A DNA stretch of 64,000 nt from Coffea arabica. Its lineage: Eukaryota; Streptophyta; Magnoliopsida; Gentianales; Rubiaceae. Position numbers and translations under genes: made by a program. How positions within the stretch are numbered: the first letter of the stretch is position 1; each line of letters starts with the position of its first letter. The notes below the pieces were generated by a model. That model did no database searches, was not told where the DNA came from, and was given only the letters and a program-made list of their open reading frames with translations. Location of the stretch: the NCBI RefSeq assembly GCF_036785885.1, contig NC_092323.1, forward strand, positions 8,564,501-8,628,500, in the 5' to 3' direction. This document shows, piece by piece, positions 21,336 to 30,798 of the stretch.

Positions 21336-24300
21336 GAACGACAACGGTACAGGACGAACTGGACCTACTGCTGGATCCGGAGGCGGACAGGTACATCGCT
21401 TCCCCCTTTGTGCTCGATATCGAGGAATACCAACTGCCCGCGAAGTTCAAAATTCCAAACATGAAATCTTACGATGCAACCACGGATCCGGAAGACCATC
21501 TGTTCGTGTTCATGACGCAGATGCGTTTACAAACGGCCGCGGATGAGGTCAGGTGCAAGACCTTCCCGATGTTCCTAGAAGGAAGGGCCCGGCAGTGGTT
21601 CCAGGGACTTCCTCCCAGATCGATCAGGTCTTTCACCCAGCTCGCACGACTGTTCTCGGCGCAGTTTGTCTCTTCGCGAGCCTTCTCCAAAAGCACCGCT
21701 CACCTCATGACCATCCAGCAAAGGGCCGAGGAATCACTGCGCGAATACATGGTGCGATTCAATAACGAATCCCTCCAGGTCCGCGACCGGGACGACAAGG
21801 TGGTCATGGCGGCCTTCATTAATGGGCTGCGGAAGCAGAAGCTATACACGGAGCTCGTGGAGAGACCACCCAAGTCAGTCCGGGAAATGCTGAACCGAGC
21901 TCACGAGAAGGCCAATGCTGAAGAGGCCAATCGCTTGAAAAGCGCGCAAGAGAGGCAGAGAGATGACAAGCGCCGAAGGATCACCGACCAGGGAGACGTG
22001 CGACGTGACCAGGGACGAAAGAACAACTATGACTATCCGCCCAAAAGCCGGCCCCTGGGGGGAGATAAGCATTGGACTTCTCTCACGGCCCCCAGAGCTC
22101 GGGTTCTTGCGGTAATTGAGCAGGAAGGACTCTCCCGACCTCCCCGGCCCTTGGCCGGGGATAGGAGCAGACGGGATCAGGACCTCTACTGTGCATACCA
22201 CCGAGATGTGAGGCATGACACGGAGAATTGTCGTCACCTCAAAAAAGACATTGAAAAGCTGATCAAAAGAGGCCACCTCGCGCAGTTCGTACGGGATGAT
22301 CGGGTTGACCAGCGACGGACGAGGCCCAAGCCAGACCAAAACCCGATCTATCCCCGGAACCGACCTCAAGGGCCTCGCGGCAGAACTCCCGAGCAGGAGG
22401 CTCAGAACCTGGCTGGAGTGATCAACACCATCGCTGGAGGACCGGCTGGAGGGGATAGTCATACGGCTCGGCGGCATAACCGCCCCCCTCCCAGTGGAGA
22501 GAGCTCGAGCAAACGACTGAAGACATACGAGGAGATTGTCTATGGACCTGAGGACGCGGTACCCCTCGCCTCTAATAATCATGAGGCCATCGTGGTAGAG
22601 GTCATAACGTGCAATTACAAGGTGAAGAAGGTGTACATAGATAATGGGAGTGCCATCGATGTGCTGTACTACAAGACCTTTCGAGAGCTGCAGCTGGAGG
22701 ATAAGCAGCTCATCCCTGTCCGAACTCCCTTGATAGGCTTCGCCGGACCGCCGGTAAGGCCAGAGGGAATGATAACCCTCATGGTCACTATAGGAGAATC
22801 TCCGAGGTGCCGAACTGTCTCGGTGAACTTTGCGGTGGTAAAGGAGCCGTCCTCCTACAACATGATACTGGGACGGCCAACCCTCAACGCACTACGAGCT
22901 ATCTGCTCGACCTTACATCTTAGTATGAAGTTCCCTACGTCCGCAGGGGTAGCGGAGGTATTGGGGGACCCAGAGGTAGTTAGGGCCTGCTACATTGCGA
23001 CCCTCAAAGGAAAGGAGAAGCTGGTAGCCCAAGCGGCCTACCTGGAACCCTGGGAGCCCGTTGAGAAGGAGGAGCGAATGGAGACGGACGAGGGCTTGAT
23101 CGAGCTGCCCATTCGCCCGGAGCGACCTGACCGCGTGGTCAGGACCGGATCTGGCTTAAGCGAACAGACGCGCAGGGCATTGGAGTCTCTGCTGGAGGAA
23201 TTCGCTGAGATTTTTGCGTGGAGTGCAGACGACATGCCCGGAATCCCTCCCGAACTAGCAGTTCACAGGCTACATGTCGACCCGAACATCCGACCAGTGA
23301 AACAAAAGAAAAGGAATTTCGCGCCCGAACGGAATGAGGTCGTCAAGGAGGAGGTAGGCAAGCTGTTGGAGGCCAAGATTGTGAAGGAAATCTACTATCC
23401 GACCAGGCTGGCCAACCCTGTGTTGGTAAAAAAGGAGGACAGAGCTTGACGGATGTGCGTGGATTTCACCGACCTGAATAGAGCCTGTCCGAAGGATTGT
23501 TACCCTCTCCCTCGCATCGATCAGTTGGTAGACTCAACTACAGGGTGCGAGATTTTTTGCTTTCTGGATGCCTTTAAGAAATATCACCAGATAGCCCTGG
23601 ACGAGGAGGACCAAGAGAGGACTGCCTTCATCACCGAATACGGTACCTACTGTTACACCACCATGCCCTTTGGATTGAAGAATGCTGGGGCGACCTACCA
23701 GAGGCTGGTCAACAAGTTGTTCCAAAACCAGATCGGCCGAAACATGGAGGTCTACGTGGATGACATGTTGGTGAAGAGCCGAACTCAGGAGCAGCTCATC
23801 GGCGACCTTAGGGAAATTTTCGACATTTTAAGGAGCTCGCGGATGCGATTGAACCCCAAGAAGTGCACTTTCGGGGTCAGGTTGGGCAAGTTACTTGGGT
23901 ATATGATATCCAAAGACGGGGTGAAAGCCAACCCCGACATGGCCCCTCCTCGAAACATAAAGGAGGTCCAGCGATTAGCTGGCAGGATGGCGGCCTTAAA
24001 CAGGTTCTTGTCCAAATCAGCAGTTCGGGGTTCGCATTTTTTCAAGGCATTAAGGAGAGGTCCTCAGTTTGAATGGACCTCCGAGTGCCAGAAAGCTTTC
24101 GACGAGCTAAAAGCCCATATAGCCAGGCTGCCAACTCTGACTTCCCACGCGCAGGGGGAAACCCTATTTATATACCTGGCCGTGGGGGAAGAGGCAGTCA
24201 GTGCAGTGCTAGTTCGGGAGGAGGACAAAGTTCAAAAGCCCGTGTACTATGTGAGCCGAGCTCTGCAAGGAGCAGAGCCAAGGTACGCTACAATCGAGCG

Positions 24301-26668
24301 TTACGTTCTGGCATTAGTTCACGCGGCCAGGAAGCTTAGGTCGTACTTTCAGGCTCACCCCGTAATAGTGGTGACCGACCAGCCCCTTAAGCAAATTCTT
24401 TCTAAACCTGATGCATCTGGGAGAATGGTGAAGTGGGCCGTAGAACTGTTCGAGTACGACCTCGGTTACCAACCCCGCACGGCCATTAAGGCCCAGGCTT
24501 TAGCAGATTTCATTGCGGAGGGGGTCTCTTGCGAACAACCGGGAGTCCAGGCCAAGCCGGCCGGAGATACAGCTGAGGCCGAACCGGCCAGAGAAGCTGC
24601 CGAGGTCGCGCAGGCCGTCCAGGCATTCAAGGTTGAGCCGACCGGAGACACATCCAAGGCCGAATCGGCCGGAGACGCTGCCGAGGTCGCCCAGGCCGTT
24701 AGGGCATCCGGAGCCGCGCCGACCAGAGATAAAGCTGAGGCCGAGCAGGTCGAAGAAGCTGAGGAGGTCTCGCAGGCCACCAGGGCATCAGAGGCCGAGT
24801 TGGCCGGAGACGCAGCTGAGGCCGAGCTGGTCGTAGAAGCTGCCGAGGCCACACAGGCTACCAAATCAGCCCAGGACGAGCAGAAGGGAGACCCCGCAAG
24901 GGCCGGACAGGCCAGGGGAGTTACTGAGCTGGTCCCCGAAAAGACAGGGCAAACCGCTCCAACCTGGACGTTGTTTGTAGACGGGTCGTCGAGCAAGGAA
25001 GGTTGTGGAGCCGGACTCTTTCTAACCAGCCCCATGGGGGAGGAGCTGGCCTATGCCCTGAGATTCGACTTCAGGGCTTCCAATAACGAGTCCGAGTATG
25101 AGGCCCTAATCGCAGGGATGATAATTGCTCGGAAGTTGGGAGCCGAGGCGATAAAAGTTCACAGCGACTCGCAACTGATAGTGAATCAAGTGTTAGGAAA
25201 CTATGAAGTCAGAGAGGAACCACTCAGAAGGTACGTCACCAAGGTGCATGAACTGAAAGCTCAGTTCAAGTTGTTCGCACTGGAGCAGGTCCCTCGAAGC
25301 CGAAATAAGAGAGCAGATGCTCTGTCCAAGCTGGCTTCCACTTCGACGGGGACGCTGAATAAAGAAGTACTGGTGGAAGTCTTCCGAAGTCGGGCATATG
25401 AACAGCTTGATGCGGCAGTTATCCAGGCCGTGGGCTCCTGGATGGATCCCATAGTGCGGTATTTGACCAGTGGGGAGCTCCCCTCTAGTAAGGTAGAGGC
25501 GCGCAAGATTCTCCTCAAGTCACGGGGGTATGTGCTAACGGATGGAGTGCTTTATAGGAGATCCTATTTACAACCATGGCTGAAGTGTGTGACATCGGCA
25601 GAGGGAGACTACATCTTGCGTGAGATACACGAGGGTCTCTGTGGAAATCACGTCGGCCCTAGGGTGTTAGCCAAAAAGGGGATGTTGTCCGGATACTATT
25701 GGCCCACTATCTTCCGGGATTCAGCCGAACTGGTAGCGCGGTGTCGATCGTGTCAACTGCACGCCCCAGTCCATCACGCCCCAACCCAGGAGATGGTTCC
25801 ACTCCAGAGCCCCTGGCCGTTCTACCAGTGGGGCGTTGACCTGCTGGGCCCGTTCCCTCGAGCTCCTAGGGGGTATGAGCATGTGATAGTAGCCGTGGAT
25901 TACTTCACCAAATGGATAGAAGTGGAGCCGCTCAGCACCATCAGTGGTAGGTCGGTCCAGAAGTTTCTTTGGAGGAACATTGTTTGTCGATTTGGTATAC
26001 CCCGGGTTCTGATTTCGGACAATGGTCGCCAGTTCGCTGACAGTTCCCTCCAGGGTTGGTGCGCAGAGCTCGGAATCAGGCAGCACTTCACCTCGGTAGG
26101 TCATCCTCAAGCCAATGGTCAGGTAGAAAACGTCAATAGAACCATCCTGCACGGCTTGAGGACTCGGATAGAGTCTGCTCAGACTGGGTGGATCGATGAG
26201 CTGCCTACGATACTATGGGCATACCGAACTACTCCCCGAACTACCACAGAGGAGACTCCATTCGCCCTAACTTACGGGGCAGAGGCTGTGATCCCAGCGG
26301 AGATCGGTGTTCCCTCGGGAAGAGTTCAGAACTTTATAGTCCAGGATCATGAGGACGAGCTACGGCTGAATTTGGATCTGCTCGAACAAAGGAGAGAGGA
26401 AGCGGCTATACGCATGGCTAAGTACAAGGGACAGGTCGCGCAGCACTACAATGCCAGGGTGAGACACTTGTACTTCAAACCAGGAGACCTGGTCTTGCGA
26501 AAGAATAGTGTGAGCCGAGCCCGGGGTACGTCTAAGCTGGATCCTAATTGGGAGGGTCCCTATGTGGTGAAGGAGGCAGATCGAGCTGGGTACTGCAAGC
26601 CGGCGCACCTCAGCGGGGAGGAGGTACCACGTACCTGGCATAATTCCAACTTGAGGATTTTCCGTTAG
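21333..26668 (+). pseudogene. Gypsy Gag-Pol (capsid, protease, RT, two RNase H, integrase) with a nonsense codon
   Basis: Frame 2 from the frameshift to the stop at 26668. Order: capsid domain (about 21430-21900), Cys/His knuckle remnant CAYHRDVRHDTENC, protease YIDNGSAIDVLYY (about 22633), reverse transcriptase with YVDD at 23753-23764, first RNase H (about 24150-24420), an 81-bp tandem-repeat linker, a second RNase H starting WTLFVDGSSS (about 24963), then integrase with a HHCC zinc finger and core residues (VDLLGPF, ISDNGRQF, GQVENVNRT). An in-frame TGA at 23447-23449 stops translation at the start of the RT core; both sides are in the same frame, so this is a simple nonsense change. Two RNase H domains are a Tat/Ogre hallmark. 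Confidence 0.93.
24550..24880 (+). repeat. 81-bp tandem repeat coding for a 27-residue Ala/Glu-rich unit
   Basis: Equivalent codons of the unit (gaa/gac-gct-gcc/gag-gag) recur at 24593, 24674, 24755 and 24836, exactly 81 bp apart. About four degenerate copies encode AEVAQAVQA-like blocks. They form a hydrophilic linker between the RT-linked RNase H and the second RNase H, and stay in frame despite divergence. Confidence 0.88.
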
Positions 26669-26948
26669 GGAGTCCAGCTCGCACTGGCTAGGTCGTTCCA
26701 AGATAAAAGTTTTATATTGATGTGTTCAGTTAGGAATAAACTGTTTTTTCTTAAAAGTTAGCTCGTGTTTATCGAGGTCAGTACCAGATCAGGCTATTGT
26801 AATTTAATGTTAAAACTATGGATGCAACTAAGTATGGAGCAAAAGAAAGAGTTTTTCATTCCATCGAAAGAGGACTATACAAAAGAGCAGAGCTCATACA
26901 AAACGAACTGCGCTCTGACAGTTCGGAGTCCTACACTAAGGTCCTATC

Positions 26949-29186
26949 CTAGTTTTCCCCCTCTTCTTCCTCTTGTTCGGGCTCGGGAGTGGTTACTGGC
27001 AGCAGAGGATCGGCGATCAGGTCGGCCAGCTGCCGCCCCCGGGTATAGCCCTCCACCAGGCGATCGATCTGCTCCACCGCCTGGGGGTTATAGCTGGGAA
27101 ATTTCCCCAGGTCGAACCCAGGCAGACCCAGTCCTTGCACTTCCTTCAGGGCCTGGGAGTATCCATGTTGCAGTACGGGGGTATTCAAGATGGCCAGGTC
27201 ACCCCGGAAGTCCTCCGACCTGAGGAAGTCCCACACGCCCTCCTGGCGCCCATCAGCCTTGGCTGCCTCCACCTGAGCGGCCAGTTCGGTACCCCTCTGT
27301 TGCTCCTCCTTTAGCTGGGAGGTCAGCTCGGAATTCTTCTTCAGCTCCAGTTCGAAGTTCGTATGAACTTGGGCGAGCTGTCTCTTCAGGCCCTCCGCCT
27401 CAGCCACGGCAGCTCCGTGCTGGCTCAGTAGCTTCTCGTTAGCAGCCTTTGTTTCGCTTATCAGTGGGAGTAGGCTTTCGTAGCGCCTGGCCAACTCGGG
27501 TTCGACCACGTTCATCTGACAAGTACAGTTGGGAAAGAAGGTCAGTCTTACGATGGAGTAACCTTTTTATCTACGGTAAGGAGTGAAGGATACCGACTTG
27601 AGCAGCTCCCGTGTAATAATGGTTGAGAAGGTCGGTCGAGTCCATGGTCTTGACAAGATTGTAATCCCGTGGAAGGATGGCGCCGTGGACAAGCTCCCGA
27701 GCTACATCTGGGAACTGAGCTCGGTCGTTTATGGATAGCTTCCACTGTGGGTAGAAATGCATGGGGTGTTGGTGCTTGACCGGCTGGACTTGGGGGTCGA
27801 AGAGCAGGGTGCTCTGGCGCTGCCATAGGTTAGGAGGAGCATCAGCCCGAGCTTGTTCCTCGGCGGTGTTCACGCCATAGTGGCCGACCTGCGCCGACTC
27901 AGGCGTCGACCCCTCATCCCGAGCTGGGGACGAGGTCGCTTCCACCCTGGCTCTCTTAGCGGTGGTCTTCTTCTTTTTTTTCTTCCCGGCCTCCGCAGCC
28001 TTGGATGACTGAGCAGGGGCTGGCTGGACGGGTGGAACAGGTGTCGAGCTGACGGGGATGCTGGAAGGAGTCTGAGCAGGAATGGATGCGCTGCCCCCGA
28101 TGGACAATAGCTGCGAAAATCTCTTCACTGCACAGAAGAAGGATTCAAGTGGTTAAAGCTATCACCCGAATTAAAAGAAAGCCAGCAGAGGACAAGGGGA
28201 AAGAGTATTACAGGTGGTCAGCTCGTCCGGAGCAAGAGCCGTGTTTTCGGGAGACGGATCCGAGGGGTTAGCTCGGATCAGTCCTGCGGCCCCGAGCTGG
28301 GCGTTGCTGAACTCTTTCACGTTCAGCTTCATATCCGAGCTGAGTAGTCGAGTCAGTTCGGGTACCGGAAGCGGAGAAGGAATGGGGTCAGACACTTGAG
28401 TCTCCGCTCTCCAGGTCGGAGGAGGAAGGCCAAGATTTTTTACGAAAAAGAACTGGGGTTTCCGGTCTTTGATGGATGAAGGAGCTCCCGTGAACAATTC
28501 GCGGGTAGGGGTTTTCGTCCACTTCGGCTAGCAAAATAGAACCACCCAGGCACTTTTCCGCTGACCTTCATCTGGAAGAAGGCCCGGAATAAGTCGAGGA
28601 AAAAAGGGATTTCATGCACCCGACAGAGAATGAAGAAGCCTATAATGGAGCGAACAGCGTTTGGGATGAGCTGGGTTATACGAATGCCCCAAAAGGTGAG
28701 AATCTCGAAAAGAAGGTGGGGAATGGAAAGACGGAGACCGGCCATGAGCTGGTCCCTGTAGATCGCCACGAACCCGGGAGGAGGTCGGCTGGCGACCTCT
28801 CCAGGACGGGCGGCCCTAGGTTCAAATTGGGCAGGAATTTCATATTTTTCTACTAGTACGTCAACATCTTTCTGCTCCAGGGCCGGAGAAATAGTGTCGA
28901 CCTCACCAAATTCGCCACTAGGTCCCCTAGAAGCCCCGGCGGCCGTTGGATCAGGAGCTGCCTGTTCGGCAGCTCCGCCATGAGGCTCTATGGGTTGCTC
29001 GGACGAACCCATTGTTCTAGCAGGGGACAAAATGAGAGGGGGAGCGAACTCTGACCCGGACGAGCTAAAAGAAGGAAGAGAACTAGAAGTGGTGGACTAA
29101 CTGATATCTACGAGGCTAGGGGAAGCTACCCTACTGCCAATGGCTGAACTAGTAACGTCAGAACGATCGGAAGAAGAGAACGACAT
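26949..29186 (-). pseudogene. Antisense accessory gene of the gypsy element (three exons; decayed)
   Basis: Runs opposite to gag-pol and ends 280 bp past it. Exons on the minus strand are 28213-29186, 27598-28127 and 26949-27515, joined by GT-AG introns of 85 and 82 nt that keep frame (splice sites at 28212/28128 and 27597/27516). Exon 1 contains a region matching the plant 'putative gypsy type transposon' domain (PPGFVAIYRDQLMAGLRL, then FEILTFWGI and IGFFILC). Exon 2 is Ser/Pro/Lys-rich, with a KKKKKKT nuclear-signal-like run. Exon 3 is a long Glu/Ala/Lys coiled coil with an acidic tail. Two lesions: TAG at 29097-29099, 29 codons after the likely ATG at 29186, and a one-base frameshift between about 28495 and 28530. 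Downstream ATGs could still give a shorter product. Function is unknown. Confidence 0.8.
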
Positions 29187-29385
29187 AAAAAGGAAAAAAG
29201 GGAACTTACTGGCGAGAGGAGGAGATCGGGTGAAGGGCTGATCTAAGAAGTGCGCGAACTAACCCGAGGCTCTGGAAGCAGGATGAACTCTTGGAAGAGA
29301 GGAAAACGAGGAAGCGAACTGAAAGGCGAGGGGAGCGAGCTGAAGAAATGAGAGAAGGAGAATGAAAATGACACTTGGAGGGTCC

Positions 29386-29393
29386 TATTTATA
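29386..29393 (-). promoter_or_regulatory. TATA box of the antisense gene
   Basis: On the minus strand it reads CCTATAAATAGG. It lies about 200 bp upstream of the likely antisense ATG (29186) and inside the element, outside the LTR, so the antisense gene seems to have its own promoter. Confidence 0.65.
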
Positions 29394-29615
29394 GGCAACG
29401 ACAGCGCGGGAAAGTGAAGAGACGCGCATTTACTTTCAAAAGTCATCGGGAACCGTTCTTAACCGTCATAATGACTCGAAAGGACGGTTGAGGCGACGGA
29501 TGCGAACCGACGCGACGGTTACTCATGCCGCTCTCAGAAGGGGGCCCCACGCCGAACTGACACGATGCCTTGAAACTCGGTCTAGACTCACGCGATCACT
29601 CAATGACTCTAGACT

Positions 29616-29624
29616 AAGGGGGGG
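29616..29624 (+). other. Gypsy polypurine tract
   Basis: AAGGGGGGG just upstream of the 3' LTR, separated from it by CTAG. Confidence 0.75.
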
Positions 29625-29628
29625 CTAG

Positions 29629-30106
29629 TGTAGTGGGGCCCATGCCCAGGTCGGGTCGGCCATGTACGTGCGCCAGTTCGGCGTATACCTGCAGTAGCTC
29701 AGGGAGAAGGAGCCGACCTACCCGCAGGCCAGTCCGGCAGAGCAGTATGCGCGTGGCCCCTCCCCTGATGTATGGGCCTGGTGGGCTGCGCCGCCCGAAC
29801 TTATCGGAGCTAGATAGTGGAGCCCTAAAAGGAGTCCCGCTATGGAAGGACCCCTTGTCCTGCTGGGAAACTACCACCTCCAACCCTATAAATACCACGC
29901 GTTACAAGGATGCAAGGTACGCTATTTTCTTGAGAGCACATTATTCACTCCGATTACGAGCTTTACTGACTTGATCGTCGGAGTTGCTCCAGGGGACCAA
30001 CCCCGCCGCATCTTCGCCTACAGGTCGGCACGGCCGCCCGGTTCTCTATCAGCTAGTTCGGCAGAAACACAGCTCAGCTCGGACTTCGTTTTTGGCAGTC
30101 GCATCA
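29629..30106 (+). repeat. Gypsy 3' LTR
   Basis: 478 bp, same ends as the 5' LTR. It is followed directly by a TATATATATATT tract, the other half of the AT-rich target. Confidence 0.93.
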
Positions 30107-30798
30107 TATATATATATTATTAGAGAGGTTGAACTCACAATAACATAATACTACTAAATTGTTACAAGAAAGTTGGACATAGAAAATGATAGACCAACCT
30201 CAAAATCGTTCATTCAAGAAAGTTGGTTTTTCCCTTGGTGATTAATGTACTGACTTGGCAGTTGTGAGTTTACATTGTGGTTGGATAGCGGACCTTAATG
30301 GCCCATCGTAGCACCTCCAATGAGTTGATTAATTTAGGCCCAAGAACATTCGCTTTGCGTACTGTACCTGCACTTAGTGTCACCACAGATGATCATTAGG
30401 CTTGCACTTAATTCTCATCATCTTTAATCTCTCCACCCACATGAGGCCTATGAGTTGTTAATCTGGACGCCAAGCACAATTAATTAACAAACTTATTTCT
30501 CTCAGTGATGAATAGATTGGTAGAAAATACATCATAAAGAGTTTCTGCTGTATGCCTACAAGTCTCATCATAAAAATTGTTGCTTGTTGGCTTGTAATCC
30601 GCCACAACTTAAGACAGCACTCCCACCACAGAAATACAGACGAAAAAACCCCCAGTTTAAAAAAAAAATCCTTTGACAAATGCTCCTCCAGAAAAATCTT
30701 CGTCTTCCTTCGCCAGTTCAACAACTTGTAATTCTTGAATTGTGATCAGAACTCACTTTTTGTAACTTCTTAGTTGCAGCAAGCCATTGCGAGCTGAG
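30107..30798. other. Intergenic: upstream region of the plastid hydrolase
   Basis: Together with 20193-20420 this was originally one divergent intergenic region of about 0.9 kb between the DUF829 gene and the hydrolase. No reading frame is convincing. Confidence 0.6.

Larger units (their letters stand above)
20421..30106 (+). mobile_element. Ty3/gypsy LTR retrotransposon, Tat/Ogre-like, with antisense accessory gene
   Basis: 9,686-bp element bounded by 478-bp LTRs that start TGTAGTGGGG and end CATCA. The order gag, protease, reverse transcriptase, RNase H, second RNase H, integrase marks the Tat/Ogre branch. Between integrase and the 3' LTR lies a roughly 2.9-kb region with an antisense gene, an arrangement known in this branch. 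It is much more GC-rich than the flanking DNA. It was inserted into an (AT)n tract, so the 5-bp target duplication is ambiguous: TATAG/TATAT if the LTR starts at TG, or a perfect TATAT if it starts two bases earlier. Gag-pol has one frameshift and one nonsense codon, so this copy is not autonomous. Confidence 0.95.

Noticed and set aside
21875-22582. Long minus-strand frame opposite gypsy Gag
   Set aside because: Shadow of GC-rich codon use in the sense frame; no domain.
24466-25035. Minus-strand Ser/Ala-rich frame of 189 codons
   Set aside because: Reverse-complement shadow of the 81-bp repeat region.
27571-28128. Antisense frames in the gypsy element as separate genes
   Set aside because: GT-AG introns and continuous frame join them into one three-exon gene, so they are annotated together.
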